Part shown: piece after piece, positions 11,347-23,323 of the stretch
Position numbering within the stretch: position 1 is the stretch's first letter
Layout: the number at the start of each line of letters is the position of its first letter
DNA from: Lolium rigidum
Lineage: Eukaryota > Streptophyta > Magnoliopsida > Poales > Poaceae
NCBI RefSeq assembly: GCF_022539505.1
Contig: NC_061510.1
Location: 275,982,330-276,046,329 of the forward strand
DNA length: 64,000 nucleotides
Direction of reading: 5' to 3'
The notes under the pieces: model-generated
What the model was told of the DNA's origin: nothing
The model's input: only the letters and a program-made list of their open reading frames with translations
Database searches by the model: none
Program-made: the position numbers and the translations under genes

Positions 11347-12925
11347 TGATGACGCGTAAAGCACACGCCCGTTGGGAACCCCAAGTGGAAGGTGTGATGC
11401 GTACGGCAGCAAGTTTTCCTCGTAAGAAACCAAGGTTTATCGAACCGGTAGGAGTCAAGGAGCACGTTGAAGGTTGATGGCGGCGGAGTGTAGTGCGGCG
11501 CAACACCAGGGATTCCGGCGCCAACGTGGAACCTGCACAACACAATCACAGAACTTTGCCCCAACGTAACAGTGAGGTTGTCAATCTCACCGGCTTGCTC
11601 GTAAACAAAGGATTAAATGTATAGTGTGGAAGATGATGTTTGTTTGCGAAGAACAAGTAAAGAACAAGTATTGCGATGAGATTGTATTTCAGATGTAAAG
11701 AATGGACCGGGGTCCACAGTTCACTAGTGGTGTCTCTCCGATAAGAAATAGCATGTTGGGTGAACAAATTACAGTTGGGCAATTGACAAATAAAGAAGGC
11801 ATAACAATGCACATACATATATCACGATGACTACTATGAGATTTAATCAGGGCATTACGACAAAGTACATAGACCGCTATCCAGACATGCATCTATGCCT
11901 AAAAAGTCCACCTTCAGAGTTATCATCCGAACCCCTTCCGGTATTAAGTTGCAAACAACGGACAATTGCATTAAGTATGGTGCGTAATGTAATCAACACA
12001 AATATCCTTAGACAAAGCATTGATGTTTTATCCCTAGTGGCAACGAGCACATCCACAACCTTAGAACTTTCCGTCACTCGTCCCAGATTCAATGGAGGCA
12101 TGAACCCACTATCGAGCATAAATACTCCCTCTTGGAGTCACAAGTATCAACTTGGCCAGAGCCTCTACTAGCAACGGAGAGCATGCAAGAACATAAACAA
12201 CACATATATGATAGATTGATAATCAACTTGACATAGTATTCCGTATTCATCGGATCCCAACAAACACAACATGTAGCTTTACAAATAGATGATCTTGATC
12301 ATGATAGGCAGCTCACAAGATCTAACATGATAGCACAATGAGGAGAAGACAACCATCTAGCTACTGCTATGGACCCATAGTCCAGGGGTGAACTACTCAC
12401 ACATCAATCCGGAGGCGATCATGGTGATGAAGAGACCTCCGGGAGATGATTCCCCTCTCTGGCAGGATGCCGGAGGCGATCTCCTGAATCCCCCGAGATG
12501 GGCTCTGGAAGGTTTTCCGTATCGTGGCTCTCGGTACTGGGGTTTTCGCGACGAAGGCTTTAAGTAGGCGGAAGGGCGGAGTCGGAAGAGGCACGGGGGC
12601 CCCACACCACAGGGCGGCGCGGGGCCCACCCTGGCCGCGCCGCCTTATGGTGTCGGCGCCCCGTGGCCCCACTTCGTATCTCCCTCGGTCTTCTGGAAGC
12701 TTCGTGGAAAAATAAGACCCTGGGCGTTGATTTCGTCCAATTCCGAGAATATATCCTTTGTAGGATTTCTGAAACCAAAAACAGCAACTGGCTCTTCGGC
12801 ATCTCGTCAATAGGTTAGTGCCGGAAAATGCATGAAAATGACATAAAGTGTGTATAAAGCATGTGAGTATCATCATAAAAGTAGCATGGAACATAAGAAA
12901 TTATAGATACGTTTGAGACGTATCA
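11347..12925 (-). repeat. 5' LTR of element B (divergent subfamily)
   Basis: A full-length LTR of 1579 bp in minus orientation, TGATACGTCTCAAACG to GCGTCATCA. It is more diverged from the other copies than they are from each other. It is followed by GTCGC (12926-12930), the candidate target-site duplication. Its partner LTR was lost when gag fused to the element A LTR at 7874. Confidence 0.85.
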
Positions 12926-12930
12926 GTCGC

Positions 12931-14093
12931 GAGGTGACGTGGTTGGAGAGGGAAAGGGAAAACTGCAGATTCTGCCTGACCGGTACTACCGGAACCAGGA
13001 GCGGTAGTACCGCTACCCTACTGGTACCGCCCTGAGGTACCACTATGGGTGTTATGCTGAAAAGTCCCACATAGTGTGTTACGGTACCTCTACGGTACCA
13101 TGAGCTGAATTACCTCTTGCAAGCGGTAGTACCGCCTTGGTACCGCTTAGGTACCGTAACACAAGTTACGGCACTACCGCGTTGGTACCGCGTGGAGTCC
13201 GGGGCTCGGAGAGGCCCTACCAGTACCGGCAGCGGTACCGCTAGCGGTACTACCGCTTTGAGCCCAGGTGGCGAATCTGTGGGGGAATTTCAAACCCTGA
13301 GCGGTACTACCGCTTGCCCAAGCGGTAGTACCGGTTGTGTGGGATCTGCACATAACGGTTGGATTTGGAGGGACCTATAAAAGGGCCCCTTCTTCCCCAG
13401 CTTGATTTTATCTCTTCTCCTTCTCTCTCCTCCATTGTTGCTGAGCTAAAAACTTGAGGATCTCCCCATCTACCCAACCAATCTTGCTCAAACTTTGTGG
13501 AGTGGTGGAGGAGGCCCCGATCTATAGTTCTACCAAGAGAGAATTCACCAATACCAGCTAGTCCTTAGTGGATCTTGGATTTAGGGTTCCTATGGTGGGA
13601 TCTTGGAGGAAGAGCTCCTATGGAGGCTAGCTTGGAGTTGTGCTATCCCCATAGGGTGTTGGGAGCCTCCGGTGTTTGTGGAGCTCGCCCCAACCTTGTG
13701 AAGGAACCGCTGCCTCGACCGGCTACTTAGTGGAGAAGGGGAAGCTCCTTCGTGGGGTTTTCACGAGGAATAGGGTGAGGCCTTCTTTCTTGGTGTGGCC
13801 GTCTAGCTTTCGTGGCTAGCACCTCCTCAACGCAGACGTACTTCCTTTTGTGGGAGGAACTGTTGGAAACAAACCTTGCCTCGTCTTCGCATCCCCCGGT
13901 TTTCCCGCTCCCTAACTTTACTATCTTGCTTGGTTCCTTTGCTTGTCGCACTAGCCTAGGATCATACTAGGAACACACCTACCTCTAAAGCTATCACCTT
14001 TACTTCCGCATCGTATAAAAACTGAAAAAGACATAAAAATTGTGTAGCGCCCATTCACCCCCACCCCCTCTCTTGTTCGCTACGATCCATTCA
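12931..14093 (+). repeat. LTR (probably Copia-type) with palindromic GCGGTAGTACCGC clusters
   Basis: It carries many direct and inverted copies of GCGGTAGTACCGC between 12990 and 13340, then a TATA box, then an R/U5-like section. That section ends GCGCCCATTCACCCCC...GATCCATTCA, a common right end of grass Copia LTRs just before the primer-binding site. No primer-binding site follows, so the internal region is missing. The left end is probably truncated by element B. Confidence 0.6.
13375..13386 (+). promoter_or_regulatory. TATA box of the LTR
   Basis: CTATAAAAGGGC lies directly after the palindrome cluster and before a pyrimidine-rich stretch, matching the U3/R boundary of a plus-oriented LTR. 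Transcription would start near 13400. Confidence 0.55.
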
Positions 14094-15050
14094 GCGAGAT
14101 CGTGGAGAAGGAAAGTTGCCCGGTTGGTAGCAAGGATAAGGATCTCTTATGAGAAAAGTAGCACAACTCTGCAGAGTGTATTGAATTGTGGTTTGTCACT
14201 CCCTGTTACGGGAAGGAACTATGAACGTGGCAAGAAATGAACTTCATGAAGTTCTAGTCAAGCTGTGAAGATTGACATGCACAACTTTTCAGAATAAAAT
14301 AAACCCTTTGAAGAAATAATTACAAAAACTTGCATTGGGCTACGACTTTCTGGTCCATGGTTGTAGTTAGTGCATGAAACACCTATATCTATTATATTAA
14401 AGAAGGATCTACCGTGGAATTCAAAGATGGAGGAGTCAACTACCACAAGAGGCAAGACTCAATTAGCGAAATCAGTGGATTCAACGTATACATCAATCAA
14501 GGTGAAAACATAGACTAGGAGTAGGAGAGAACCGATTCCCTAATCCTAGAACCTAAATAACTAGAGTTCCATTGTAGTTTCTTCAATAGCCAAGTATCTC
14601 CATAGATATAGTTACTTACTATTAAGTCTGTCTACGAGTTTCTGGAGATTCATTTGCAGTTTTACCTCATTTAATTATGACGTTGTGAAGATCTTTTGTA
14701 AAGAGTCGGAGTTATAATTGTATAGACATACCTTAGATCCACATTATTTTTGTTGTACCATTATGAGGGATGTAATACTAGTGGAATGATGTTTCATTAA
14801 TATTGGTGTTAGGTCAACGACTTGCGTACTACAACATGTAGTGGTATGCTAAGTCACCGCACCTTCCCGTCCCACACGGGAGACGAGGTCGGGCCAATGT
14901 GTTTTCCTCCATCGATGTGGTTGATTTGATCTAATGAAATTCAGAGGAAATTCTCAAAAAATAAATAAAAAAGTAATGCGTGGTGTGGTGGAAGTATTGC
15001 TCTTTACCTTCTTGATGATACTGAGGTCAAATTTAGTTAAACACGCTGAA
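14094..15050. other. Degraded repeat-like DNA, no gene
   Basis: AT-rich to mixed sequence with no ORF of protein-like character. It has the texture of old LTR-element remains, but I cannot name a family. Confidence 0.4.
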
Positions 15051-15056
15051 TTGTTA

Positions 15057-15557
15057 CTCCATCCACCCCAAATTAATTGACACAACCATATATAGTTTAA
15101 GTGTACTCTTGAGGTGCGCAAATTATTTTTGACAGGAAGAAGTAATTCTTTTTGGACGGTCAAAATAATGGTAAAAACAAGGGTGCACTATTTATTCTTA
15201 ATTATGTTTTAGTTTAAATTATTTTGCTCGTTGCCTATGTTATCTAATTAATTTTATTTTGGTAGTAGGATTAACTTGGAGGTTTGTGCACTATATTTTG
15301 TAATCCCTATATAAGTTGTATAGATTTTGGCATGAAAATTAAGAAGGCACATGTGGGGATAAATTACACTATGTTTGGGCGAGAATACCACTAGACAATT
15401 GATGTGAAAAAATAGAGGAGTTTGCATTAGATAAGAAAATGCAATCAAATCCTAAAAAATATTGTCCACACACAAGTGGTGCAACACGCTAAACACTATA
15501 TTCTATATTTTTAATCAAAAAAGACTATGCATCTTATATCTAAAAATGGAGGGAGTA
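15057..15557. mobile_element. Remnants of Stowaway-type MITEs
   Basis: A left end CTCCATCCACCCCAAATTA follows a TA at 15055, and a right end ATGGAGGGAG precedes a TA at 15556. They do not pair well with each other, so they are probably halves of two different MITEs. Confidence 0.4.
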
Positions 15558-16505
15558 TTATTTATATTGGTTTCAGTTTTCTTTTCTTAATAAGTCCAGC
15601 ACTATTTAAATACAATAATAACATCAAAACTTTTCTCCCAAGCAAACTGAAGTAGGCTAGATATAAACCCAACCAAAACACAAGGAAGAATCAAATCAAG
15701 AAGAGAGAAAAAAAAAGTAAACTAAGATTTCGTCACATGTATCGTTCATTTCCATGCGGTCCTATCAAGAGCCAAGTTTTTAGGGACATTCCAGTCCATC
15801 ACGCATCGTTTTACCGCATCCATCCATATCAACTGTGGTCGCCCACTGCCAGTACAATTTGAATATTTTATTATTTTAAGAATTACAGATTTCAATAAGT
15901 TCAGAGTAAGAAAACTCGGTCTATTTGAGATAAACTAGCCACTTACATTTTTGTTGTTAATTTTAGTTCATATCCTTAGTAATTTCTTCATTATTTCTAG
16001 AAACTCCATATTGTAGATATTTTCATGAAAAACTATAAACCTTATATGTGGAATGGGAGTAATATTTATATTTTAGTTTTCTTTTGTTGATAAGGCTATT
16101 ACTATTTAAATACAACAACATCAAAGCATTTTCCCTTTACAAGTTGGGGTAGGCTAGAAATTAATCCAACCGAAACACAAAGAAACTAAAAGAAGGAGAG
16201 AGAAAAAACAAGTAAGGTAAAATTCTGGCACATGGATCGTTGATTTTCATATAAGAGCAAAATCTTTAGGGACATTCCAGTCCCTTGAGTCTCTTTTTAC
16301 CGCCTTCTTCCATATTAATTTTGGTCATCCTCTGCTAGTACTATTTAAATATTTTATTATTTTAATAAGGATTACCTATTTCAATAAGTTTTTAATAAGA
16401 AAACTCGTTTTATTCGAGATAAAGTAGTCATTTTCATTATTTTTGCTAATTTTAGTTTATCTCGTTAATAATTTCTCTCTTATTTCTATTATTTAAAAAT
16501 GGTTT
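15550..16505. repeat. Tandem duplication, period about 500 bp
   Basis: The block starting GGGAGTATTATTTATATTGG near 15552 recurs near 16055 with the same order of landmarks. These are a TTTAAATACAA stretch, TAGGCTAGA, GGGACATTCCAGTC and AAGAAAACTCG. Divergence is roughly one base in six, so the duplication is old. No ORF. Confidence 0.75.
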
Positions 16506-17952
16506 TTTTGCATCTTTATTTGTAACTGTAATTCGCAACTACCAGTATGCGCACTATTTTTTTGGCGTTTGGCCTGTGCATGGACACTTCTCCCTCCGTT
16601 TCATAATTTTTGTTGTAGTTTTATTTAAATTTTAACTAACAAAAAATGTGAAACAGAGTGAGTGCGTGTAACTTTAATGTCGCGGTTGAGATTTCCTAAC
16701 GTTACATCGGTCCGGTGGATCTTTATCACCGAGGATTCTTGGTTTAAACCTACTACTAACCTCGGAAACTTAATTCGTCTCCGAGTGCATATGCTTCCTC
16801 TACGAAAAAAATATTTTGTGGTGTCGAAATTTTTTGACAATAAAAATCTATATGTACTCCACAATATATGTGCATTCGTCAAGTTTTGCAAAAATCCAAT
16901 AATTTTTATGATCTATGTAAAAAAGAAAAAAAATCTTGTGAAAATGTTTTTATTTTTAGCACCGGATTTTGTATTTATTACACACGTCACATGGCAAGTC
17001 GATTTTTTTTTGAAACTACTTTGTGAGCACGTAGCACGTGAAGATTTGTGCAAATTTTTTGTTTCAAATTTTTTGTCATTTCAAAATGTGTCTAGGATGC
17101 ATTTTATAATAAAGGGATCATATGCTCCCATGTGCCAAAACATCATTCCCCTACTAATCTTCACATCCGTCATTTAGAACTTTTAAATATCTTAATTACT
17201 TGGATTGATATATCTTCACTTTAACCATTCGCACTTTTTTAGCCCTTAGATGGATGAATTTTCTCCGTGCTTTTCAGTACTTCAATAATATAGTAGAGTA
17301 GTAAAAGCTACTCCAGATTTGCTGCCAATTGTGAAACATATTGGATTTCTTCAGTTCTCCTTTCAAACGACTTTTTTCTTTCAGTTCTCGTCGTACCAAC
17401 GCGCCGCGGAGGATCGTGCGGCTCGCCGGCGGCACCAGTTAGGCGACGTGCTTGACCTTTTTGGCCGATTGCAGTCGCGCTCGTCAATCATCACCTCCTC
17501 GATCACAGTCCATTCGTTTGTGGTCTCGCACCGGCACTCCGCCGTCCAGTCTCCGACCATCGCAGCTGCGGACCGCCGCGAACTGATCGTTGATCAGCGC
17601 GTACATGGCTGTCTGAACACCACGGCCCTCCACACAGGCGCCGCACCTCCCAGCAGCCCCACCCTGACGACGCTTGATTGGTGACCCTGAAATGGACCGA
17701 AAGGCTAAGGGGATCCACTACTCCAGCACTTTGCGCCGTCTATGAGCTTGCGCTCTGATCATGTCACTGTGAGACGCGTGGTTGGAGGGGATCCGCATCA
17801 CAGAAAGTCAAGTATCAGGAACTCGTCAAAAGGAACCTGATGCGGATGATGCAACGTCTAGCACGCAAAAATATGTCTCAGTCCTCGCAACATTCATGCC
17901 CTAGGACTGGTGGTTACCCTCGATCCGACCAATCCATCGATCTGGTGCTATG
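16506..17952. other. Unresolved AT-rich then GC-rich stretch
   Basis: 16506-17180 is AT-rich and has weakly self-complementary ends (GAGTGCATATGCTTCC near 16783 against GGGATCATATGCTCCC near 17115), suggesting a decayed foldback MITE. 17390-17690 is GC-rich with a short open frame of biased, proline- and arginine-rich composition and no recognisable domain. I do not call a gene in either. Confidence 0.35.
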
Positions 17953-17954
17953 TA

Positions 17955-18203
17955 CTCCCTCCATTTATAATTGTCCGTATTCTATGTTTAAGTTGATTTT
18001 GAATTCTCCAAAGTTTGATCAATTGTATTTATATTTACAATATAAAATGCATATATTATGAAAATAGTTTTTGTCCGATTCTAATAATTTTGGTTCTACA
18101 CCATAAATGTTCATCATGTTTACGACATGTATTTTCTAAAATATTTAAAAGCTTAATTTTGACTAAACCCAGAACGCATAGTAAATACTAAAAACAAAGG
18201 GAG
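17955..18203. mobile_element. Stowaway MITE (249 bp)
   Basis: It starts CTCCCTCCATTTATAATTG and ends ACAAAGGGAG, flanked by TA on both sides, the Tc1/Mariner Stowaway signature. It is non-coding. Confidence 0.75.
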
Positions 18204-18205
18204 TA

Positions 18206-19472
18206 CATAAAAGGAAACTTGCACAAGCTAGTACTACACACAATTACGAAATGCTTAACGAAGATTGGAGTTGCTTATCTTCGACATTAACGAAATTTGC
18301 ATTGGCGTGTATTGCCGTCGAAAGAGCCTAGGCCCATTACCCGCAACAATGATGTATTTTCGAGCTCGAGTATTAAATAGTGAGTTACCTAGGTCTTGAA
18401 CTTAAGACCTGGGATTTTTTTTAAGTTAGGCTTTATATTTTAACACTTGAAGTCCGGTGGAAAGCCTGTTTTTATCTTTAATAGGTTTCCACCCATTTTA
18501 TAAATAAAACAGATTAAAGATTTAAAAAGCCACCGAACTTCTCTGACCAACAGAACCATAAAAACAGTGCCATTTGCAAGGCAGCCTACTGTCGACTCTT
18601 GCTTTCGAACTTCTTGGAGGAAAGTGACCAGACGGTACTTGTGCAAGATCATTGGATTGACTGGAAACTTGAAAGCGAAAAGCTGGTAGATACTATTTGA
18701 ATATGACCACTGGTAGAGAAAGAGATCGATGCGATGCAAAGCTACCGGCCGGACCGACGAATGCCGCCGTTATCCGTACCGGCCATCCCTTGTTCCCACC
18801 CATGTAATAGTTGCATCTTACGTGGATGTCCTACAGATGAGTAATAGCGTATCAGTGGCTTCACATCTGTCACCGATCCCACAAAAGTCACTGAAAATGA
18901 CAGGATAGAGAGAGTTCCACGCGAAATCGATGGACCGTACGAAAACTTTCTGCCACTAGACTTGCAATAACGGCGGAAGTGAAAAGGGAAATCGGAGACT
19001 TTCCATGCAAGTACTCCAACTTAAGAAGCAATCTAAGACTAGAAAATGCCCGCGCGTGGGGGATGCCGGGTTTGTGTGTGTGGTGGCCTGGTGGGGAGGC
19101 GGGGCAAGTCCAGTGTAATTAATTCGTTGCACTTCACAAAAAATTGGAGTAACATATGGAACATCGATAGAGTACGGAATTTTGTAGACCGAGCTACATG
19201 TAGCTTATTGTTTTGTTTTGTTGAAAATACGATTTTATTTTATTTTTTAAAGAGAGAAGTTCTAGATGTGGGTAATGATGAACTCTTAAACACGTAAAAT
19301 CTCAATTCGAAATATCTTATATTCTAGACAATGCAAAATATTATAAATGAAAATCTGAAGTAGAAACATCTGGAAATCCTCAGATTTTGTTATTTTTGTG
19401 TACAAGGTGTTTCAAGTGATTTAAGATTTTTCAGGTTAGTAGAATACTAACATCTACAAGAAAGTTCAGACT
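18206..19472. other. No feature recognised
   Basis: Mixed-composition sequence without convincing ORFs, inverted repeats or LTR ends. Confidence 0.4.
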
Positions 19473-19504
19473 GGACACTAGTAGGAAAACCCTTATAGGT
19501 GAAG

Positions 19505-19795
19505 CTTAGTTCTGTGGCGCACCGTTTTGAATGCGCCACAGAAACTTATTTTGTGGCGCACCAGGCACGGTGCGCCACAGAAATAGCTTAATTTTGTGGC
19601 GCACGCCCGGGTAGTGCGCCACAGAAACTTTGTGGGGCCCACATCCTGCCACCACCATTTATTTCTATAGGTATTTCTGTGGCGCACATGTCTTGCTGCG
19701 CCACAGAAATAACTCTTTCTGTGGCGCACTGGCTCTGGTGCGCCACAGAAGTAGTTGATTCTGTGGCGCACCTTCTCCGGTGCGCCACAGAATTA
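19505..19795. repeat. Left subterminal repeats of the CACTA element
   Basis: About six inverted pairs of TTCTGTGGCGCAC and GTGCGCCACAGAA occur, each pair forming a short hairpin. In CACTA elements such motifs are transposase-binding sites. The same motif recurs at 23116-23300 at the other end. Confidence 0.8.
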
Positions 19796-20523
19796 AGGGA
19801 CTTATATCATCTCGCTCGTGCCCTTCCCCGCCTGTTCACCTCTCCCCTCCCGGCCGAGCCCCTCCCCTCTCCCCTCTCCCCTCTCCTCCATGGTCGCCTG
19901 GATCCGCCGCCGCCGCCTTCCTCCGTGGTCGCCTGGATCCTCCATGGTCGTCGCCGCCGCCGTCGCCGCCGCCTTCCTCCGCGAGGGGCGCATGCCGCCG
20001 CGGTCCTCCCATCCCCGCCACATGCAGCACAAGCTGCCCCTACGGCGAGGAGGGGCCGCCGCGAGGAGGGGCCGCCGTCGCGGCAAGGTGGAGGATCCGC
20101 CGCCTCCTCCTCCTCCTCCACCCCTGTCGTCATCTTCAAGCTCGTCCTCCACCCCTGTCATCGGTGCTCTCTCTCCCCTCCCCTCCTCTCCCTCTTAATT
20201 CCTCCTCCGCTGCCCCTATGGCTTGTGTTTGATCACCAATTGGTTGATAATTACTTACTACTTTCTCTATCTATGCATGTTGCTTGATATACTGTGTTGT
20301 TGCTTGATTTGTATAGCTTCTCACCATGTACTGGTGGTTGCTTATGCTTTGAAAAGCATATGAATGTATGCATGATGCTTGCCAAGCATCCCTGTTGCCT
20401 AGCAGTTGACTAATTCATTTATCTGTGAAACTTTATCTTGTTAATGTAGATAATTGAGATGAACTACTTTGCAGTAATGATTCTATTACTGTATTTACTT
20501 AAGCTAGATGGATGCCAACTATT

Positions 20524-21320
20524 GTTGGGGACCCTAGCTTCATTTTGAATCCTGTTGGGTAATGATAATTAAGTGTGTAGGCTTGGTGGTTTGGATGGTT
20601 TGGTGGTTGAATTGGCCTTTGCAGTCATGAACTGCTGGCTTGGTAAATCATCTGGGATGGTTTCCTTCCTAGTTCCATTTGGAAGATGCTACTATTCAAT
20701 CGGTTGGCATAACCATGGTGACTTGAGTTGGTCAAATTCCTGGTCCTTGCCATTTGTACCAGGCTTCACTTGGTTTCTGATGGTTTAAAAGACTAGGTGA
20801 TGCTAGGTTATTAAGTTGGTCTGTCAAGGTTGGTTTTATCTCGGTTAACTTGGATAGGCTATGTGTTCTTGCTTACTTATGCATATCCATCTCTACTGGA
20901 TTGACTAGCTCAGGCTTGGCCTCTCTCTTGCCAGCATCACTTGGTTACTACCAAGTGATGAATAATCCCTTTATGGTACCCCAGCTTTGTTTTGAACTCA
21001 ACTGAGTAATGATAAATTTCTATTTCTTGTTGGCTTTGATGAAAATAGAGATATCCACAGTAGGGGATCATGTAAATGAATGCCACTGTGGTATCCTTTG
21101 AAGAAAAAGGACTGTTTTTGATGGTTTTAAAAGGCTAGGTGGTGCTAGGTGATTCAGTTGGCTACCAAGACTTGTCTCATCTGGTTAGCTGGGATATGCT
21201 ATGTGTTGTTGCTTGTTTAGGCATATCTATCACTTACTTGGATTTACTAGTTCTTGATTGGCCTCTCTTTTGCCAGCATCACTTGGTCTATATACCAAGT
21301 GATGAATAATCCCTTTGGAG
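20524..21320. repeat. Direct duplication inside the CACTA element
   Basis: Two units (about 20524-20973 and 20976-21320) share AGCTT(C/T)(A/G)TTTTGAA, then GATGGTTTtAAAAGRCTAGG, and finally a hairpin CATCACTTGG...CCAAGTGATG followed by AATAATCCCTTT. Divergence is about 15-20 percent. No coding. Confidence 0.7.
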
Positions 21321-21406
21321 CATCTGCTCCATGCATGCTATGTGTGTTTGAGCATCTTGACTTATGTCACCATGGTTGCTGGTTTGTTGGTGTTTTTGTA
21401 CTTGCC

Positions 21407-22745
21407 GATGATTAGATGGTTGGTCGATCACTCGTACACTCGGGGGTGGAGCAAGTGAGGCTTGGTGTGATGGCACAAATATCAACTTGTGCATCCTACC
21501 TGGCCTCACTGACTCCATCCCTGGATGTTAATATTTGTTTCGACCAACAAAGTATGAGGCATATGATATCTAGTTGACATACCACTTGGCTCTTTCTTCC
21601 ATTTTAGTGCCGATGATTAGAATGTTTGGTCACCTATACGCCGCAATATACTTTGTAGACGAGCCCCCCTTTCCCGGCCGCCGTTCCGTGAACGAGTCCT
21701 TGACGAGACAACAACGCCGACATGCCTCTCCGGCGCAGCACCACTTTTCTTCTCTCGCCGTCCGAGTACGTGAACGAGTCCTTAATGCCAAGACGGTGCC
21801 AGCCTCCCTAGCATCATGCCGACCCTTGTTGTCGCGCTTCGGGCCGTATCGATCACGCGCCCTGCACTCTTCACCTTTTGCTCGGTGAACGAATAGACTA
21901 ATCGTTGGAATAAGGAAGCCGATGACGGCCGATCGCAATTTAATCTTGCGACCGGCTGTCATCGGTTTCCTTATTCCAACGATCAGCCTATTGGTTCACC
22001 GGCAAGAAGGCGAACAGTGCAGGGCGCGGGACACACGGCTTGAAGCGCGGCAACACGGCCCGGCATAATGCTCGGGCAGGCCGGCACGGTCTTTGCATCA
22101 AGGACTCGTTCAGCTGGACAGCGAGGGACCGGCGTGGTTCTGCGCCGGAGATGCAGATCGGCGTTATTGTGTCGTCAAGCACCCGTTGACGGAACGCCGA
22201 CCGGGGAAAGGGGGCCCTTCTGCAAAGTATACGGCGGTGTATACTGCAACTATGGTTTCTGACCATAGTATTTGTGTTGACCAACAATGTATGAGGCACA
22301 TATTCTATTTTGTCATTCCATTTGCTTTGAGATTTTCAAAAGGATACCGATGATTAAAATGTTTGGTCACCGTACACTTGGGGGTGGCGTAAGTGAGCCT
22401 GGTAAGATAGCACAAATATCAATCTCTTGTGCATCGGACTTGGTCTCACTTACGCCATCCCTGAATGTTAATATTTGTGTTGACCAACAATGTATGAGGC
22501 ACTTATTCCATTTTGTCATTCCATTTGCTTTGAGATTTTCAAAATGCCGATGATTAAAATGTTTGGTCACCGTACACTCGGGAGCGGCGTAAGTGAGCCT
22601 GGTAAGATAGCACAAATATCAATCTCTTGTGCATCGGACTGGTCTCACTTACACCGTCCCTGAATGTTAATATTTGTGTTGACCAACAATGTATGAGGCA
22701 TTTATTCCATTTCTCTTGTGCATCGGACTTGTTGGTCTCACTTTC
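21407..22745. repeat. About 200-bp tandem units inside the CACTA element
   Basis: Units start CCGATGATTA(A/G)AATGTTTGG at about 21408, 21609, 22348 and 22547. Each unit contains inverted arms GGCGTAAGTGAG and CTCACTTACGCC and ends with GTTGACCAACAATGTATGAG. The second unit is split by the foldback at 21637-22242. Confidence 0.8.
21637..22242. mobile_element. Foldback (long hairpin) insertion, about 600 bp
   Basis: Two arms of roughly 300 bp are inverted copies of each other. The outer part is TATACGCCGCAATATACTTTG against CAAAGTATACGGCGGTGTATA, and the centre is GTTGGAATAAGGAAGCCGATGAC against its complement near 21957. The loop is only about 20 bases (around 21940). The arms differ by scattered substitutions. 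It sits inside one unit of the tandem array. It could be a foldback transposon or a recent inverted duplication; a transcript would form a long dsRNA hairpin. Confidence 0.8.
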
Positions 22746-23323
22746 TTCCATTTTCATCATAGTAGGAACTGGATGAAGGACCCCGATGCAAGCGAGCCTG
22801 GTGGGTAGAGATGACGGAGCAAAGGAGGAACCGGATGAAGACTACTTTGTAGGATGAAGACTACTTTGTATCTCGAAATTGTGAATTTTGTATGAATTAA
22901 GAGTTGTATGCAAAACATTTGACACTTGCCACTATATATGTATCTCGATCGGGATCTAAGTAATGTGATGATGATGTCTATGTTATATCTGTGCAATGTA
23001 CATGATATTTATATTATATCTGAATGTTGCTGTATATAACCTGTATATCTGTATATTGCTGTTTATAAACTGCATGTGTACAGGAGGCAGCACAAAATCG
23101 TGTATAATACAAGCAAATTCTGTGGCGCACTGCAAACCAATTCTGTGGCGCATTCTGTGGCGCACCTAAGAGCACGTGCGCCACAGAAACCTTAATTCTG
23201 TGGCGCATGGGCTGGTGCGCCACAGAAAGCTTATTTTTGTGGCGACGTTTCTGTGGCGCACCTCCCATGCGCCATAGAATCCATTTTTGGTGCGCCACTG
23301 ATGAGGCTTTTCCTACTAGGGGA

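Larger units (their letters stand above)
19476..23320. mobile_element. Complete non-autonomous CACTA element, 3845 bp, TSD GGA
   Basis: The left end is CACTAGTAGGAAAA and the right end is TTTTCCTACTAGGG, inverted copies with one mismatch at the right tip (expected TAGTG). Both sides are flanked by GGA (19473-19475 and 23321-23323), the 3-bp duplication of CACTA transposons. Subterminal regions hold alternating TTCTGTGGCGCAC and GTGCGCCACAGAA. The interior has a GC-rich leader (19811-20165), a duplicated block, a roughly 200-bp tandem array and a foldback, but no transposase. A tiny coding-like tail (EEPDEDYFV near 22830) may be the last trace of a transposase gene. Confidence 0.85.

Noticed and set aside
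12929..14098. GCGAG on both sides of the Copia-type LTR as a target-site duplication
   Set aside because: The left copy is followed by GTGACG, not TG at the expected base, and overlaps the element B flank; likely chance.
16662..17177. 171-codon frame
   Set aside because: Phe/Lys/Leu-rich product of AT-rich DNA; the region looks like a decayed foldback MITE.
17319..17684. GC-rich 121-codon frame
   Set aside because: No start context, domain or homologous pattern, and the neighbours are AT-rich repeats.
19679..20287. Open frames of about 200 codons rich in Pro, Arg and Ser
   Set aside because: GC-rich leader of the CACTA element with subterminal repeats translated at its start; open in several frames at once.
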